From assembly GCF_009765995.1 (NCBI RefSeq), contig NZ_LMUI01000011.1, forward strand, positions 118,285-182,284: a stretch of 64,000 nucleotides of DNA, read 5' to 3'. This DNA comes from Methylocapsa sp. S129. Lineage in GTDB: Bacteria; Pseudomonadota; Alphaproteobacteria; Rhizobiales; Beijerinckiaceae. Each line of letters opens with the position of its first letter. Position 1 is the first letter of the stretch. Positions 26,894 to 35,382 of this stretch are shown in pieces. A program made the position numbers and the translations under genes. Under the pieces are notes generated by a model that saw only the letters and a list, made by a program, of their open reading frames with translations, was not told the origin of the DNA and made no database searches.

Positions 26894-28198
26894 ATGCCGG
26901 AGATTGAAAAACGAACGATGGACAAGGTCACCTGGCGCCTCGTCCCCTTTTTGATGCTCTGCTATTTTATCGCCTATCTCGATCGCGTGAATGTGGGCTT
27001 CGCCGGCGGCTCGATGAGCAAGGATCTCGGTCTGACCGCCGCCGCGTTCGGCGGCGCGGCGGGCATTTTCTTCATCGCCTATTTCTTCTTTGAAGTGCCC
27101 AGCAATCTCGCGCTCGACCGATTCGGCGCCAGATTGTGGATCGCGCGCATCATGCTGACATGGGGCCTGGTCGCGGGCGCGCAGGCTTTTGTCGTCGGCG
27201 AATTCAGTCTGAATATCGTACGCCTTTTGCTCGGCATGGCCGAGGCGGGGTTTTTCCCCGGGGTTATTTTCTTCCTGACCTTGTGGTTTCCGTCCGCCTA
27301 TCGGGCGCGAATCGTCGGCTGGTTCATGTTCGCCATTCCGATCTCGACGGTGATCGGTTCGCCTATTTCCGGCCTCATCCTAAATCTCGAGGGCGTCGCG
27401 GGCCTGCATGGCTGGCAATGGATGTTTCTTATCGAAGCCGTGCCCGCAATCCTGATGACGCTGGCCGTTCTCTATTATCTGACCGATCGCCCCAAGGAGG
27501 CGCAATGGCTGCAGCCGCAGGAAAGCCAGTGGCTGCAGGACCGGCTCGACGCCGAGCGCGCCAATCGCGAGCGGCACGGGGCTTTGTCCTGGTTCCAATC
27601 GATGCTCGACGTCCGCGTCATCGCGCTCGGCTTCGTCTATATGGGCTGCAACATTCCCCAATACGGCCTCAGCTTCTTCCTGCCTCAAATCGTCAAGGGA
27701 TTTGGCGACTTGAGCAATATCGAGGTCGGCTGCATCACGGCGTTGCCCTATGCCGTGGGCGCGGTCGGGATGCTGTTCTGGAGCCGCCATTCGGATAAGA
27801 CGGCCGAGCGCAAATGGCATACCGTGATTCCGCTGGCGATCATCGTGGTCGGCCTCGCGCTCGCCGCTGTCATGCCGACGCCGCTGACCAAGATGATCTT
27901 CCTGTGTGTCGCGGGCTTTGGCTTCTTTGCCGTGCTGCCGGTGTTCTGGACGCTGCCGACGACCTTCCTGACCGGGACGGGCGCGGCGGCGGGCATCGCC
28001 GCCGTCAATTCGATCGGCAATCTCGGCGGCTATTTCGGCCCGCAGGTTTTTGGCAAGCTAAAGGACTACACAGGCAACGACTTCGCCAGCCTGATGTTTT
28101 TGGCCGCCTGCGCCATCATCGGCGCGGTCATCGTCCTCGTGCTCGGCCATAACCCTGCGCTCGAGCAGGCCGCCGCGCAGTCGGCCGGCGCGGAATAA
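26894..28198 (+). CDS. MFS transporter, anion:cation symporter (ACS) type
   Basis: A 434-residue inner-membrane carrier with twelve predicted helices. The ATG at 26894 has a full GGAGG eight bases upstream. The start MPEIEKRTMDKVTWRLVPFL and YFIAYLDRVNVGFAG are typical of the ACS family, which moves organic anions such as phthalate, tartrate, glucarate or hydroxyphenylacetate with protons. Further family blocks are GMAEAGFFPGVIFFLTLWF in helices 4-5 and AINSIGNLGGYFGP-like AVNSIGNLGGYFGPQVFG in helix 10. The substrate is unknown. It is divergent from the GH94 gene and is followed by REP-like palindromes. Confidence 0.88.
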   Translation: MPEIEKRTMDKVTWRLVPFLMLCYFIAYLDRVNVGFAGGSMSKDLGLTAAAFGGAAGIFFIAYFFFEVPSNLALDRFGARLWIARIMLTWGLVAGAQAFVVGEFSLNIVRLLLGMAEAGFFPGVIFFLTLWFPSAYRARIVGWFMFAIPISTVIGSPISGLILNLEGVAGLHGWQWMFLIEAVPAILMTLAVLYYLTDRPKEAQWLQPQESQWLQDRLDAERANRERHGALSWFQSMLDVRVIALGFVYMGCNIPQYGLSFFLPQIVKGFGDLSNIEVGCITALPYAVGAVGMLFWSRHSDKTAERKWHTVIPLAIIVVGLALAAVMPTPLTKMIFLCVAGFGFFAVLPVFWTLPTTFLTGTGAAAGIAAVNSIGNLGGYFGPQVFGKLKDYTGNDFASLMFLAACAIIGAVIVLVLGHNPALEQAAAQSAGAE

Positions 28199-28205
28199 GA
28201 CGCTT

Positions 28206-28390
28206 CCCTTCTCCCGCAAAGCGGGAGAAGGTGGCCTCGCGAAGCGAGGTCGGATGAGGGCCTTTCGGCGTGATGGTTCTCTTTTCTCGCCGCGCCCAGC
28301 TTAACCGCTCTCATCCCAAGGCGAATGCACAGCATTCGTCCGCGACCCGACTTCGCCGGGCCACCTTCTTCCGCGGAGCGGGAGAAGGGA
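28206..28390. repeat. Composite REP-like palindromic element
   Basis: The left unit is CCTTCTCCCGC-AAA-GCGGGAGAAGG (28207-28231) followed by a second hairpin CCTCGC-GAA-GCGAGG (28235-28249) and CGGATGAGGG. The right unit is a diverged inverted mate, from CTCATCCC (about 28310) through CCCGACTTCGCCGGGCCACC to TTCCGCGGAGCGGGAGAAGGG (28390). A pair of inverted units of this kind resembles the BIME arrangement of enterobacterial REP sequences. Related single palindromes lie at 30756 and 34769. Confidence 0.7.
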
Positions 28391-28422
28391 GTGGCGCCGT
28401 CGCGATAAATTCCAAAGGCCCC

Positions 28423-28890
28423 ATGCCCAAGCCAAAACCGCCCACCGGCCTGTCCCATCTCGGTCATCTCTCCGCCCTGCCGGAGCACCCGCATGCGAGC
28501 ATTCTGGAGCGCGTGCCGAACCCGCATCCCGATTCCAATTATGTCACGCGCTTCACGGCGCCCGAATTCACCTCGCTGTGCCCGGTCACCGGCCAGCCCG
28601 ACTTCGCTCATCTCGTGATCGATTTCACGCCGGACCGCTGGCTGGTGGAATCGAAATCGTTGAAACTTTACCTCGGCAGCTTTCGTAACCACGGCGCTTT
28701 TCACGAGGATTGCACGGTGCGGATCGGCAAGGATCTGGCTGGGCTTTTGAAGCCGCGCTGGCTGCGCATCGGCGGCTATTGGTTTCCGCGCGGCGGCATT
28801 CCGATCGACGTATTCTGGCAGACGGGCGCGCTGCCCAAGGGCGTCTGGGCGCCCGACCAGGGCGTCGCGCCCTATCGCGGGCGCGGATAG
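28423..28890 (+). CDS. queF: NADPH-dependent 7-cyano-7-deazaguanine reductase
   Basis: QueF reduces the nitrile preQ0 to the aminomethyl compound preQ1 in queuosine synthesis for tRNA wobble modification, in the cytoplasm. The 155-residue form is the short (unimodular) type. The catalytic cysteine is Cys53 in [13 protein letters not shown], and the QueF signature [20 protein letters not shown] follows with the glutamate of the NADPH motif. The ATG at 28423 gives the normal length. The frame extends upstream only through the REP element. No other queuosine genes adjoin. Confidence 0.95.
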   Translation: MPKPKPPTGLSHLGHLSALPEHPHASILERVPNPHPDSNYVTRFTAPEFTSLCPVTGQPDFAHLVIDFTPDRWLVESKSLKLYLGSFRNHGAFHEDCTVRIGKDLAGLLKPRWLRIGGYWFPRGGIPIDVFWQTGALPKGVWAPDQGVAPYRGRG

Positions 28891-28903
28891 CGGCGCTCAG
28901 GCC

Positions 28904-29863
28904 TCAGGCCGCCAGCCGCCGCCGAAATTCCCGCAGCTTGCCGCGCAATCTGGCGCCGGGGCTTTGCGTGCGGCCGGGGCCCGGCGGATGCAGCGCCAGC
29001 GCATAGGTGCGCGCCATCAGGAGATCGGCCATGGCCTGACGGTCCTTGATATGGGCGATTTCCGCAAAAGGAATAGCCGCGCCGATCGCCACCGGCAAAG
29101 TTGCGCCGATCCGCGTCTTCACTTCGTAAAAGAGCAGCGAGAGACGAAGCGTCTGGCTGACGTGGCTGGCGATCTGGAACAGCCGGCTGTTCTGCCCGCC
29201 GAACCAGATCGGCGCGACGGTCGCTTTCGAACGCTGGACGAGTTGGGCGACAAAGGGCTGCCAGGGCCCATCCATCGCCGGCCGGCGCCCCAGACGGTCG
29301 GGCGCGGTCGACACGCCGCCCGCCGGAAACACCACAACCGCGCCGCCCTTGTCGAGTTGAGCCCTGGCCGCCGCGCGGGAGCTGACGTTCATCGCGCGGG
29401 CATCGGGACTGTCTGAAAAGTCGATCGGCAGAACATAGTCCCGCACTTCTGCGGCGCGCATCAGAACCGCGTTGGTCAACACAAGGAAATCAGGCCGCAC
29501 CTTCTGCACGAGCCATGAAATCACCAGCCCGTCGAGCACGCCGTACGGATGATTGGCGACAAATACGGCCGGGCCTGTGCGCGGCAGCCGCGCCAGCGCC
29601 GCCTCGTCATAGAGAACGTTCAGCGCCAAGGAGCGCACCGCCGCCGCCCAAAAGCTTTCGCTCGGGCGGGGATAGCGCTGATTGTCGAGATAGAGACGTT
29701 TCAGGGCCGGCTGTCCGGTCGCCTTTTCCACCAATCGGATCAGCCTGCGCTTGACGGGCGGATCGGTCGGCGCGGCGTAGCTGAACAGAAAGTCGTCCAT
29801 GGGAATCGGATATCCCCGGCGCATGACTGAATAATGACGCCGCGCCAGCGCCTTGTATGCCAT
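28904..29863 (-). CDS. Lysophospholipid/ornithine-lipid acyltransferase family protein (PlsC-like)
   Basis: A 319-residue protein with the acyltransferase motifs of the PlsC/OlsA group: block I NHPYGVLDG (the HX4D catalytic pair) at about residues 104-112, and block III FPAGGVST near 178. WFGGQNSRLFQIASH follows as in hemolysin-type acyltransferases. The enzyme would transfer a fatty acyl chain to a lyso-lipid at the inner face of the cytoplasmic membrane. Ornithine lipid or phosphatidic acid synthesis is possible and the acceptor is not decidable. It reads toward queF and lies about 20 bases downstream of nothing coding; kdsA ends 22 bases before its start on the same strand. Confidence 0.82.
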   Translation of the reverse strand: MAYKALARRHYSVMRRGYPIPMDDFLFSYAAPTDPPVKRRLIRLVEKATGQPALKRLYLDNQRYPRPSESFWAAAVRSLALNVLYDEAALARLPRTGPAVFVANHPYGVLDGLVISWLVQKVRPDFLVLTNAVLMRAAEVRDYVLPIDFSDSPDARAMNVSSRAAARAQLDKGGAVVVFPAGGVSTAPDRLGRRPAMDGPWQPFVAQLVQRSKATVAPIWFGGQNSRLFQIASHVSQTLRLSLLFYEVKTRIGATLPVAIGAAIPFAEIAHIKDRQAMADLLMARTYALALHPPGPGRTQSPGARLRGKLREFRRRLAA

Positions 29864-29885
29864 AGCGGCTCGGCTGTCGAACTTC

Positions 29886-30734
29886 CTATCGGCGAATCTT
29901 GGCCAGTCGGTCGAACGCCATGAGTTCGGCGATCAGCGCCTCAAAATCGCGCAACGGCACCATATTGGGCCCGTCCGAAGGCGCATGGTCGGGATCCTGA
30001 TGGGTCTCGATGAACACGCCGGCGACGCCGACCGCGACGGCCGCGCGGGCCAGCACCGGCACGAATTCGCGCTGGCCGCCCGATGAGGCGCCCTGCCCGC
30101 CCGGCTGCTGAACCGAATGCGTCGCGTCGAAAATGACCGGAGCGCCGGTGTCGCGCGCCATGATCGGCAGCGCGCGCATGTCGGAGACCAGCGTATTATA
30201 GCCAAAGCTGACGCCTCGTTCCGTCACCAGCACATTGGCGCCGCCGGCGCCCGCCACTTTGGCGACGACGTGCTTCATATCCCATGGCGCGAGGAACTGG
30301 CCTTTCTTGACATTCACCGCCCGCCCCGTGCGCGCCGCCGCGATGAGAAGATCGGTCTGGCGGCACAAGAACGCCGGGATTTGCAGGACGTCGACCGCTT
30401 GCGCGGCCAGCGCGCATTGATCGGGTTCGTGGACGTCGGTCAGCACGGGAAGACCCAGGCTCTCGCGAATTTCAGCGAAGATCGGCAGAGCCTCCTTCAA
30501 GCCGATTCCGCGCTGGCCGGAGCCCGAAGTGCGATTGGCCTTGTCGAAGGATGTCTTGAACACGAGGCCGAAGCCGAGTCTGGCGGATATCGCTTTCAGC
30601 GCGCTCGCCATCTCCAGCGCATGGGCGCGGCTTTCGAGCTGGCAGGGGCCGGCGATCAGCGCGATTGGCAGATCCGCGCCAAAGCGCACGGCGCTGGCGC
30701 CGCGGCCGACCTCGACGATTGGATTGTTATGCAT
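29886..30734 (-). CDS. kdsA: 3-deoxy-8-phosphooctulonate (KDO-8-P) synthase
   Basis: KdsA joins phosphoenolpyruvate with arabinose 5-phosphate to make KDO-8-phosphate for the lipopolysaccharide core, in the cytoplasm. It is 282 residues long from the ATG at 30734. The frame is open to 30797 only because a REP-like palindrome happens to have no stop. Family motifs: [61 protein letters not shown] and [12 protein letters not shown]. It is followed by an acyltransferase gene on the same strand, a possible envelope-lipid pair. Confidence 0.96.
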   Translation of the reverse strand: MHNNPIVEVGRGASAVRFGADLPIALIAGPCQLESRAHALEMASALKAISARLGFGLVFKTSFDKANRTSGSGQRGIGLKEALPIFAEIRESLGLPVLTDVHEPDQCALAAQAVDVLQIPAFLCRQTDLLIAAARTGRAVNVKKGQFLAPWDMKHVVAKVAGAGGANVLVTERGVSFGYNTLVSDMRALPIMARDTGAPVIFDATHSVQQPGGQGASSGGQREFVPVLARAAVAVGVAGVFIETHQDPDHAPSDGPNMVPLRDFEALIAELMAFDRLAKIRR

Positions 30735-30755
30735 GAAATCTCGCAAGCCCCGATT

Positions 30756-30788
30756 CTCTTCTTCTCCCGCTTTGCGGGAGAAGAAGAG
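30756..30788. repeat. REP-like palindrome between the L,D-transpeptidase gene and kdsA
   Basis: A perfect 15-base-pair stem (CTCTTCTTCTCCCGC and its complement) with loop TTT. The core CTTCTCCCGC...GCGGGAGAAG is shared with 28207 and 34769. It lies in the 66-base gap before kdsA and may also end or stabilise the upstream transcript. Confidence 0.7.
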
Positions 30789-30800
30789 AGGAAGCAAGTC

Positions 30801-32114
30801 TTACTCCTGCACCGCAGCCAGCGGCTGGGCGGGGATGGCGGTCGCCATCGGGCCGGGGCCGGCGCCGTCGCGCTGGTAAATGTCTTCGCGGAACTGGACG
30901 ACGCCATCGGGGGTCGCCCAGGCGGTGACATAGACCCAATAGACATTGACCGGCGACGACAAGGTCACGTCCTGACGCTGACCGGAGCGAATCACTTCAT
31001 CGATCTGATCGCGCGACCAGCCCGGCGTGTCCTTGAGCAGCCAGGCGACATAGTCGCGCACGTCCTGCACGCGCACGCAGCCCGAGGAGACGAAGCGGAA
31101 ATCGTCGCCGAAAATGCCCTTCGACGGCGTATCATGCATATAGACGCCGTAAGGATTGGGGATGTTGACGCGCACGAAGCCGAGCGAATTGATGTCGGCG
31201 CCGGTGTCCTGGCGATATTTATAATTGGTCGCGTCAAGCGAGTTCCAGTTGATCGACTGCGGAGAAACCTCCTGCCCTTCCTTGTTGAAGACGCGGATCT
31301 TCTCTTCGGTCAGATAGCTCGGATCCGCCTGCATCTTGGGGATCAGGTCCTTCTTGATGAGGGAAGGAGGCACCGTCCAGAAGGGGTTGAAATTGATCTG
31401 CGTCGCCTTGGCCTGCATGATCGGCGACTGACGATCGATCTTGCCGACGCCGGCGGCGTGATGCGAATAGACGACGCCATTCTCGACGGTCTCGACGGCC
31501 GCCGCTGGAATGTTCACCATCACGAAGCGTTCGCCCAGATTGCCGGAAAAGGCGCGCAGACGAACGATATTGGTCTCCAATTGCCGAAGCCGCGCCTCCG
31601 CCGGAATATTAAGCTCGGTGAACGTCTGTTCGTTCACGATTCCCGTCTCGCCCTGCCCATGGCGCGCCTGGAACCGCTTGACCGCGGCCTCGACGAAGGA
31701 ATCGAAAACCGGGCCGGTCCCGGCGACCGAATCAAGGTCGCCCGACACGACAAGCCTTTGCCGCAGCGCTTGCACCGCCTTCGATTTCACGCCGATTCTC
31801 AATTCGGCGCCGGCCGGCACCGCATTCCAGCCGCCGCGCGCAACGATGCCCTGATATTGCTGGATGGCGGCCTCGGTCGCGGAGAGCGTCGCCGCCGACA
31901 AGACGGGGGTCGTTTCGCGACTGACCGCGAGACGTTCGGAAGTGTCGTAGCTTTGCCGCCATTCGGCCTGCGGCTCGCGCAGGCCGTCCGCCTGCTGGGC
32001 CTGAGCGCCTGAACCCAGGAAGGCCGCGAGCGGCCCCGCCAGAACGCCAAGTGCTGTTGCCGAAAGGAACGCTCGGCGATTGACGCCCGGAAATTTGAGT
32101 TGGTTCATAGACAA
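30801..32114 (-). CDS. L,D-transpeptidase (YkuD domain, YcbB-like)
   Basis: A 437-residue periplasmic enzyme that makes 3-3 cross-links in peptidoglycan or anchors lipoproteins to it. The N-terminus looks like a Tat signal (twin Arg in NRRAFLSATALGVLAGPL, cleaved near AQAQQ). Residues of about 150-220 resemble the peptidoglycan-binding module (FVEAAVKRFQARHGQGETG). The YkuD catalytic stretch reads MHDTPSKGIFGDDFRFVSSGCVR, with nucleophile Cys346 and its HxT partner. The neighbouring regulator gene encodes an LdtR-type protein, which is known in Liberibacter and Sinorhizobium to control such an enzyme. That supports the assignment. Confidence 0.9.
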   Translation of the reverse strand: MSMNQLKFPGVNRRAFLSATALGVLAGPLAAFLGSGAQAQQADGLREPQAEWRQSYDTSERLAVSRETTPVLSAATLSATEAAIQQYQGIVARGGWNAVPAGAELRIGVKSKAVQALRQRLVVSGDLDSVAGTGPVFDSFVEAAVKRFQARHGQGETGIVNEQTFTELNIPAEARLRQLETNIVRLRAFSGNLGERFVMVNIPAAAVETVENGVVYSHHAAGVGKIDRQSPIMQAKATQINFNPFWTVPPSLIKKDLIPKMQADPSYLTEEKIRVFNKEGQEVSPQSINWNSLDATNYKYRQDTGADINSLGFVRVNIPNPYGVYMHDTPSKGIFGDDFRFVSSGCVRVQDVRDYVAWLLKDTPGWSRDQIDEVIRSGQRQDVTLSSPVNVYWVYVTAWATPDGVVQFREDIYQRDGAGPGPMATAIPAQPLAAVQE

Positions 32115-32496
32115 GGCAGGCCCCAGTTAAAGTTTTGCACCGTATATTCCTGAATTTGCGCACGCCCGAAATGACGCCGGGCCCCCGAACTGGAGGCCTC
32201 GCTGGTCGGCTGCAGGTTGAATTTCAATCGCCCCGACGCCACGCTGAAGGAATATCACGTCCAGCGTTAACAGGAGCCGAGCAGTCGGGCGATTTTATGG
32301 CTTCGCGCGCCCGAAAGCGCGCCACGCGCGCAATCACAAAGAGTTGCGGTCCCTTAGGACGAGGCCATGCCAGGAATTGTTCTGGGCAAGCGCGTCGCTG
32401 AAGGCGCAGCTCGGGGGGCCAAATATTATCGATCTCTCCGGGCCGGAGCGCAGGTCGCAATCCGGCTCCCCGCCCCCGCCAAGCCCCCCGTCGTCT
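32115..32496. other. Region between ldtR and the L,D-transpeptidase gene
   Basis: 382 bases without a gene I can support. It must hold the transpeptidase promoter on the minus strand. An 11-base perfect palindrome, TTGAATTTCAA (32217-32227), lies about 105 bases upstream of the start and is a candidate binding site for the MarR-type regulator. No transcription start can be read by eye. Confidence 0.4.
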
Positions 32497-33009
32497 TCAC
32501 AAACGGTATTTGATCTGATCGGTCCAGAAGCGCTCAAGGCGCGCCAGGGACTGGTTCATACGGGCAAAGTCATCCGTCAGGACGCCGCCGATCTGTTCGA
32601 CCGTCGTCGCATGCTTTTCGTAGAGCCCCGCCACGATCTTATGCACATCCTCGCCCTTTTCCGTCAGGCTGATGCGAACCGAACGGCGATCGATGCGCGA
32701 GCGCGCATGGTGCAGATAGCCCATCTCGACCAGCTTCTTGACGTTATAGGAAACATTTGAGCCGAGATAATAACCACGGGTGCGCAACTCCCCCGCGGTG
32801 AGCTCTTTATCGCCAATGTTGTACAGCAATAGCGCCTGCACGGCATTGACGTCGGAGCGGCCGCGACGGTCGAATTCGTCCTTGATCACGTCAAGGAGGC
32901 GACGATGCAGGCGCTCGACCATCGTAAGCGCTTCGAGATATACTGGACGAACCTCGGCAATTCGTTCTGAACGGCTCACAACTTCTTCTGATTTAGCAAC
33001 GTTTCTCAT
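32497..33009 (-). CDS. ldtR: MarR-family transcriptional regulator LdtR
   Basis: A 170-residue winged-helix protein. The MarR DNA-binding part spans about residues 50-115: LTAGELRTRGYYLGSNVSYN as the recognition region and RSRIDRRSVRISLTEKGEDV as the wing. The N-terminal helices (VYLEALTMVERLHRRLLDVI) and C-terminal helices (NQSLARLERFWTDQIKY) make the dimer. The TAGELRTRGYYLGSNVSYN segment is characteristic of LdtR, which in Liberibacter and Sinorhizobium controls an L,D-transpeptidase and osmotic tolerance and binds small aromatic acids. The transpeptidase gene follows directly on the same strand, as in those genomes. Confidence 0.9.
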   Translation of the reverse strand: MRNVAKSEEVVSRSERIAEVRPVYLEALTMVERLHRRLLDVIKDEFDRRGRSDVNAVQALLLYNIGDKELTAGELRTRGYYLGSNVSYNVKKLVEMGYLHHARSRIDRRSVRISLTEKGEDVHKIVAGLYEKHATTVEQIGGVLTDDFARMNQSLARLERFWTDQIKYRL

Positions 33010-33204
33010 AGCACACCCACTTGTTCGACTGTCCCCGGCCGACTTTTATATTCGGTCCGTCTATGAGGTGAACTATAACGTTAGGCCATGAAGACGAGTT
33101 TAAAAGTCAGGATGAATCCGAGGTTTACTTGTTTGGGTAAATTTGATCTAAATCCAAGGCTTTGTTTACTTTGCTAAATTCTTAAAGATAAGCCTTGCAG
33201 GGAG

Positions 33205-33684
33205 TTAGACTCGCTCGTTCGCCGCGAGCCAGCTCAAGGCGAAATAGACAGCGATCAGCGCGCCATCCAGAATGACGCCGAGAGCTCCGGTCATCGAGGC
33301 GCCGGCCCCTAATGTCGCCGACATGATCTCGGTCGCCGCGCAAATCAGCCAAAGCACGCCGCCCCAGGGCGCGGCGAGCCATAGGCCAACCGCCGCCATA
33401 AGATTGGCGACGGCGAAAAAACCGACCATCGCCTGCATGACGACGGGAAGCCCGAGAAAATCGGCCACCGCGTGATTGATCCCCAGCACGATCGTCCAGG
33501 CGAACAAGCCTTTGGCGATCCAGACCACAGCCATCGTGCGCATGAACCAGACGAGCATCAGGGTCCAGCGCAGCGTGGCGGGGCCGTCGGTTGTGGTGGC
33601 GCCGACCATGCGCATGGCGGGAATAGGCGCGCGCTCGATGACGCGAATCTCGCTCGGCGCGACTTGTTTAGGCTGCTTTGTCAT
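33205..33684 (-). CDS. Small integral membrane protein (uncharacterised Rhizobiales family)
   Basis: A 159-residue protein. The ATG at 33684 overlaps the stop of the preceding hydrolase gene by four bases (ATGA), so the two are translationally coupled. After a polar start (TKQPKQVAPSEIRVIERAP) come four or five hydrophobic helices (LMLVWFMRTMAVVWIAKGL, VVMQAMVGFFAVANLMAAVG, WGGVLWLICAATEIM, GVILDGALIAVYFALSWL). No known domain is evident to me. A protein of this type commonly sits next to ldtR in Rhizobiales (possibly the DUF6163 family), which hints at an envelope role. Confidence 0.7.
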   Translation of the reverse strand: MTKQPKQVAPSEIRVIERAPIPAMRMVGATTTDGPATLRWTLMLVWFMRTMAVVWIAKGLFAWTIVLGINHAVADFLGLPVVMQAMVGFFAVANLMAAVGLWLAAPWGGVLWLICAATEIMSATLGAGASMTGALGVILDGALIAVYFALSWLAANERV

Positions 33685-34742
33685 CGGCGGATCGTCTCGA
33701 ACGCCAGCTCGGTCTCGCCAAGCGGAGCGAAATAGGCCGCCACGGCGTCGGTCGAGACGTCTTCGGCCGCGCCAGGACGCCATTGCGGCTGATTGTCCTT
33801 GTCGACGATCACCGCGCGCACGCCTTCATAAAAATCATGGCCGCGACAGATTCGCGAGACGATTCGAAACTCCAGGATCATCGCCTCATCGAAGGATAGC
33901 GAGCCGCCAGTCTGCATTTGTCGCAGCGCAATGGCCTGGCTCGTCGGGGATTTGGCCAGCATGGCCTCCTGCGCCGCCTTGGCGAAAGCGGAGCCGCCGC
34001 GCGCCGCTTCGCCCAGCGCCGCGATAATCTGCGCAGGCGTCGAATGTCCGAAGCAAGTCTCGATCAGCGCGTTCTGCGCCGTCAGCATGGAGGACGGCGC
34101 GGGCGAAGCGAATTGCGAAACGACGGAATCGATCGGCGCGCGATCCTCTAGAGCGACGCCCAGTTCGCTCATGCGCGCGCTGGGAACCAAAGCCTGGGCG
34201 AGCCCGAGCGCGACGGCGTCGCTGGCGCCCGCTCTGGCGCCCGTCAGCGCGAGATAGACGCCCGCGCGATGGGGAAGCCGCGGCAGAAGATAGGTCGCCC
34301 CGACGTCCGGGAAAAAGCCGATGCCGACTTCAGGCATGGCGAAGACGAAACTCTCGCCCGCGATGAGACGCGCGCCATGCGCCGAGACGCCGACGCCGCC
34401 GCCCATGACAATGCCGTCAACCAAAGCGACATAGGGCTTGGAATAATGCTTGATGCGGCGGTTGAGCTGATATTCCTCGCGCCAGAACGCCAATTGCGCG
34501 GAATCATCGCCCGCCCGTCCCTGTTCATAAAGCAGGCGAATGTCGCCGCCGGCGCAAAAGGCCCGTCCGCCGGCGCCCGTGACGACGACGCGGGTGACGC
34601 CCGCATCCCGCTCCCAGTCATCAAGGGCCGCGGCCATGGCGCGCACCATGCCAAGATTGAGCGCATTGAGGGCTTTGGGTCGGTTAAGGGTCAGGAAGCC
34701 CGCGCAGCCGCGTCTCTCAACCAGAACCTCGGGCTCGCTCAT
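33681..34742 (-). CDS. 3-hydroxyisobutyryl-CoA hydrolase (enoyl-CoA hydratase/isomerase family)
   Basis: A 353-residue crotonase-fold enzyme. The oxyanion-hole segments are GRAFCAGGDIRLLYEQG and GIVMGGGVGVSAHG, followed by the catalytic glutamate region MPEVGIGFFPDVGATYLLPR. The length of about 350 and the C-terminal part (FGHSTPAQIIAALGEAA, SFDEAMILEFRI) separate HIBYL-CoA hydrolases from 260-residue enoyl-CoA hydratases. It releases 3-hydroxyisobutyrate from its CoA ester in valine breakdown. No other valine-degradation gene is near. It lies 52 bases after adk, with a REP-like palindrome between, and overlaps the next gene. Confidence 0.88.
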   Translation of the reverse strand: MSEPEVLVERRGCAGFLTLNRPKALNALNLGMVRAMAAALDDWERDAGVTRVVVTGAGGRAFCAGGDIRLLYEQGRAGDDSAQLAFWREEYQLNRRIKHYSKPYVALVDGIVMGGGVGVSAHGARLIAGESFVFAMPEVGIGFFPDVGATYLLPRLPHRAGVYLALTGARAGASDAVALGLAQALVPSARMSELGVALEDRAPIDSVVSQFASPAPSSMLTAQNALIETCFGHSTPAQIIAALGEAARGGSAFAKAAQEAMLAKSPTSQAIALRQMQTGGSLSFDEAMILEFRIVSRICRGHDFYEGVRAVIVDKDNQPQWRPGAAEDVSTDAVAAYFAPLGETELAFETIRR

Positions 34743-34768
34743 GGCTTCTCCTCAAGCAACAAGCAAGT

Positions 34769-34793
34769 CCTTCTCCCGCGAAGCGGGAGAAGG
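34769..34793. repeat. REP-like palindrome after adk
   Basis: CCTTCTCCCGC-GAA-GCGGGAGAAGG, a perfect 11-base-pair stem directly after the adk stop codon. It is identical in its arms to the left unit at 28207-28231, differing only in the loop (GAA against AAA). It could also mark the 3' end of the ribosomal-protein transcript. Confidence 0.75.
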
Positions 34794-34794
34794 G

Positions 34795-35382
34795 TTAAGC
34801 ATGCGCGGCCAGAATCTCGTCGATCGATGCTGAAACCTCGCCGATCGGCGCCATCCCGTCGACGCCATGCAGCACGCCGCTGGCGCGATAGTGGGGCGTT
34901 ACGGCCGCAGTGTCTTTTTGATAAGCGGCAAGCCGCGTCTTGAAGACTTCGGGATCGTCGTCTTTACGCACGGGATGGCCGGCGGCCCTCGCCTCCTCCG
35001 CACGACGCAAGATCCGATCAATCAGCTTGCTCGAATCGACCTGCAATTCGATCGCCGCGTCAAGCTTCATCCCCTTGCGCGCGAGCATGGCGTCGAGCGC
35101 CTCTGCCTGGGCGATGGTGCGGGGAAAGCCATCGAGTATGAAGCCATTGCTGGCGTCCGGCTCGTCGATGCGATCGGCGACGATGCTCACGACGATATCG
35201 TCCGACACAAGCGAGCCCGCTTCCATCACCGCCTGAGCGCGCCGGCCGATGGGGGTGCCGGCCTTGACCGCCGCCCGGAGCATATCGCCTGTTGAGAGTT
35301 GAGGGATACCGAATTTCTCCACGAGCCGCATTGCCTGGGTGCCCTTACCGGCGCCCGGCGGCCCGAGCAGTATCAACCTCAT
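34795..35382 (-). CDS. adk: Adenylate kinase
   Basis: Adk converts ATP and AMP to two ADP in the cytoplasm. It is 195 residues long, the short alphaproteobacterial form without the zinc-type LID domain. The start [17 protein letters not shown] is the P-loop, followed by [16 protein letters not shown] (AMP site), [17 protein letters not shown] and the arginine-rich LID edge [11 protein letters not shown]. Its ATG overlaps the secY stop by four bases, so it is the last gene of the spc operon here. In most relatives rpsM, rpsK, rpoA and rplQ follow, but they are absent. Confidence 0.97.
   Translation of the reverse strand: MRLILLGPPGAGKGTQAMRLVEKFGIPQLSTGDMLRAAVKAGTPIGRRAQAVMEAGSLVSDDIVVSIVADRIDEPDASNGFILDGFPRTIAQAEALDAMLARKGMKLDAAIELQVDSSKLIDRILRRAEEARAAGHPVRKDDDPEVFKTRLAAYQKDTAAVTPHYRASGVLHGVDGMAPIGEVSASIDEILAAHA

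Noticed and set aside
30735-30797. Longer kdsA start through the palindrome
   Set aside because: The extra residues are translated repeat sequence; KdsA homologues begin at the ATG at 30734.
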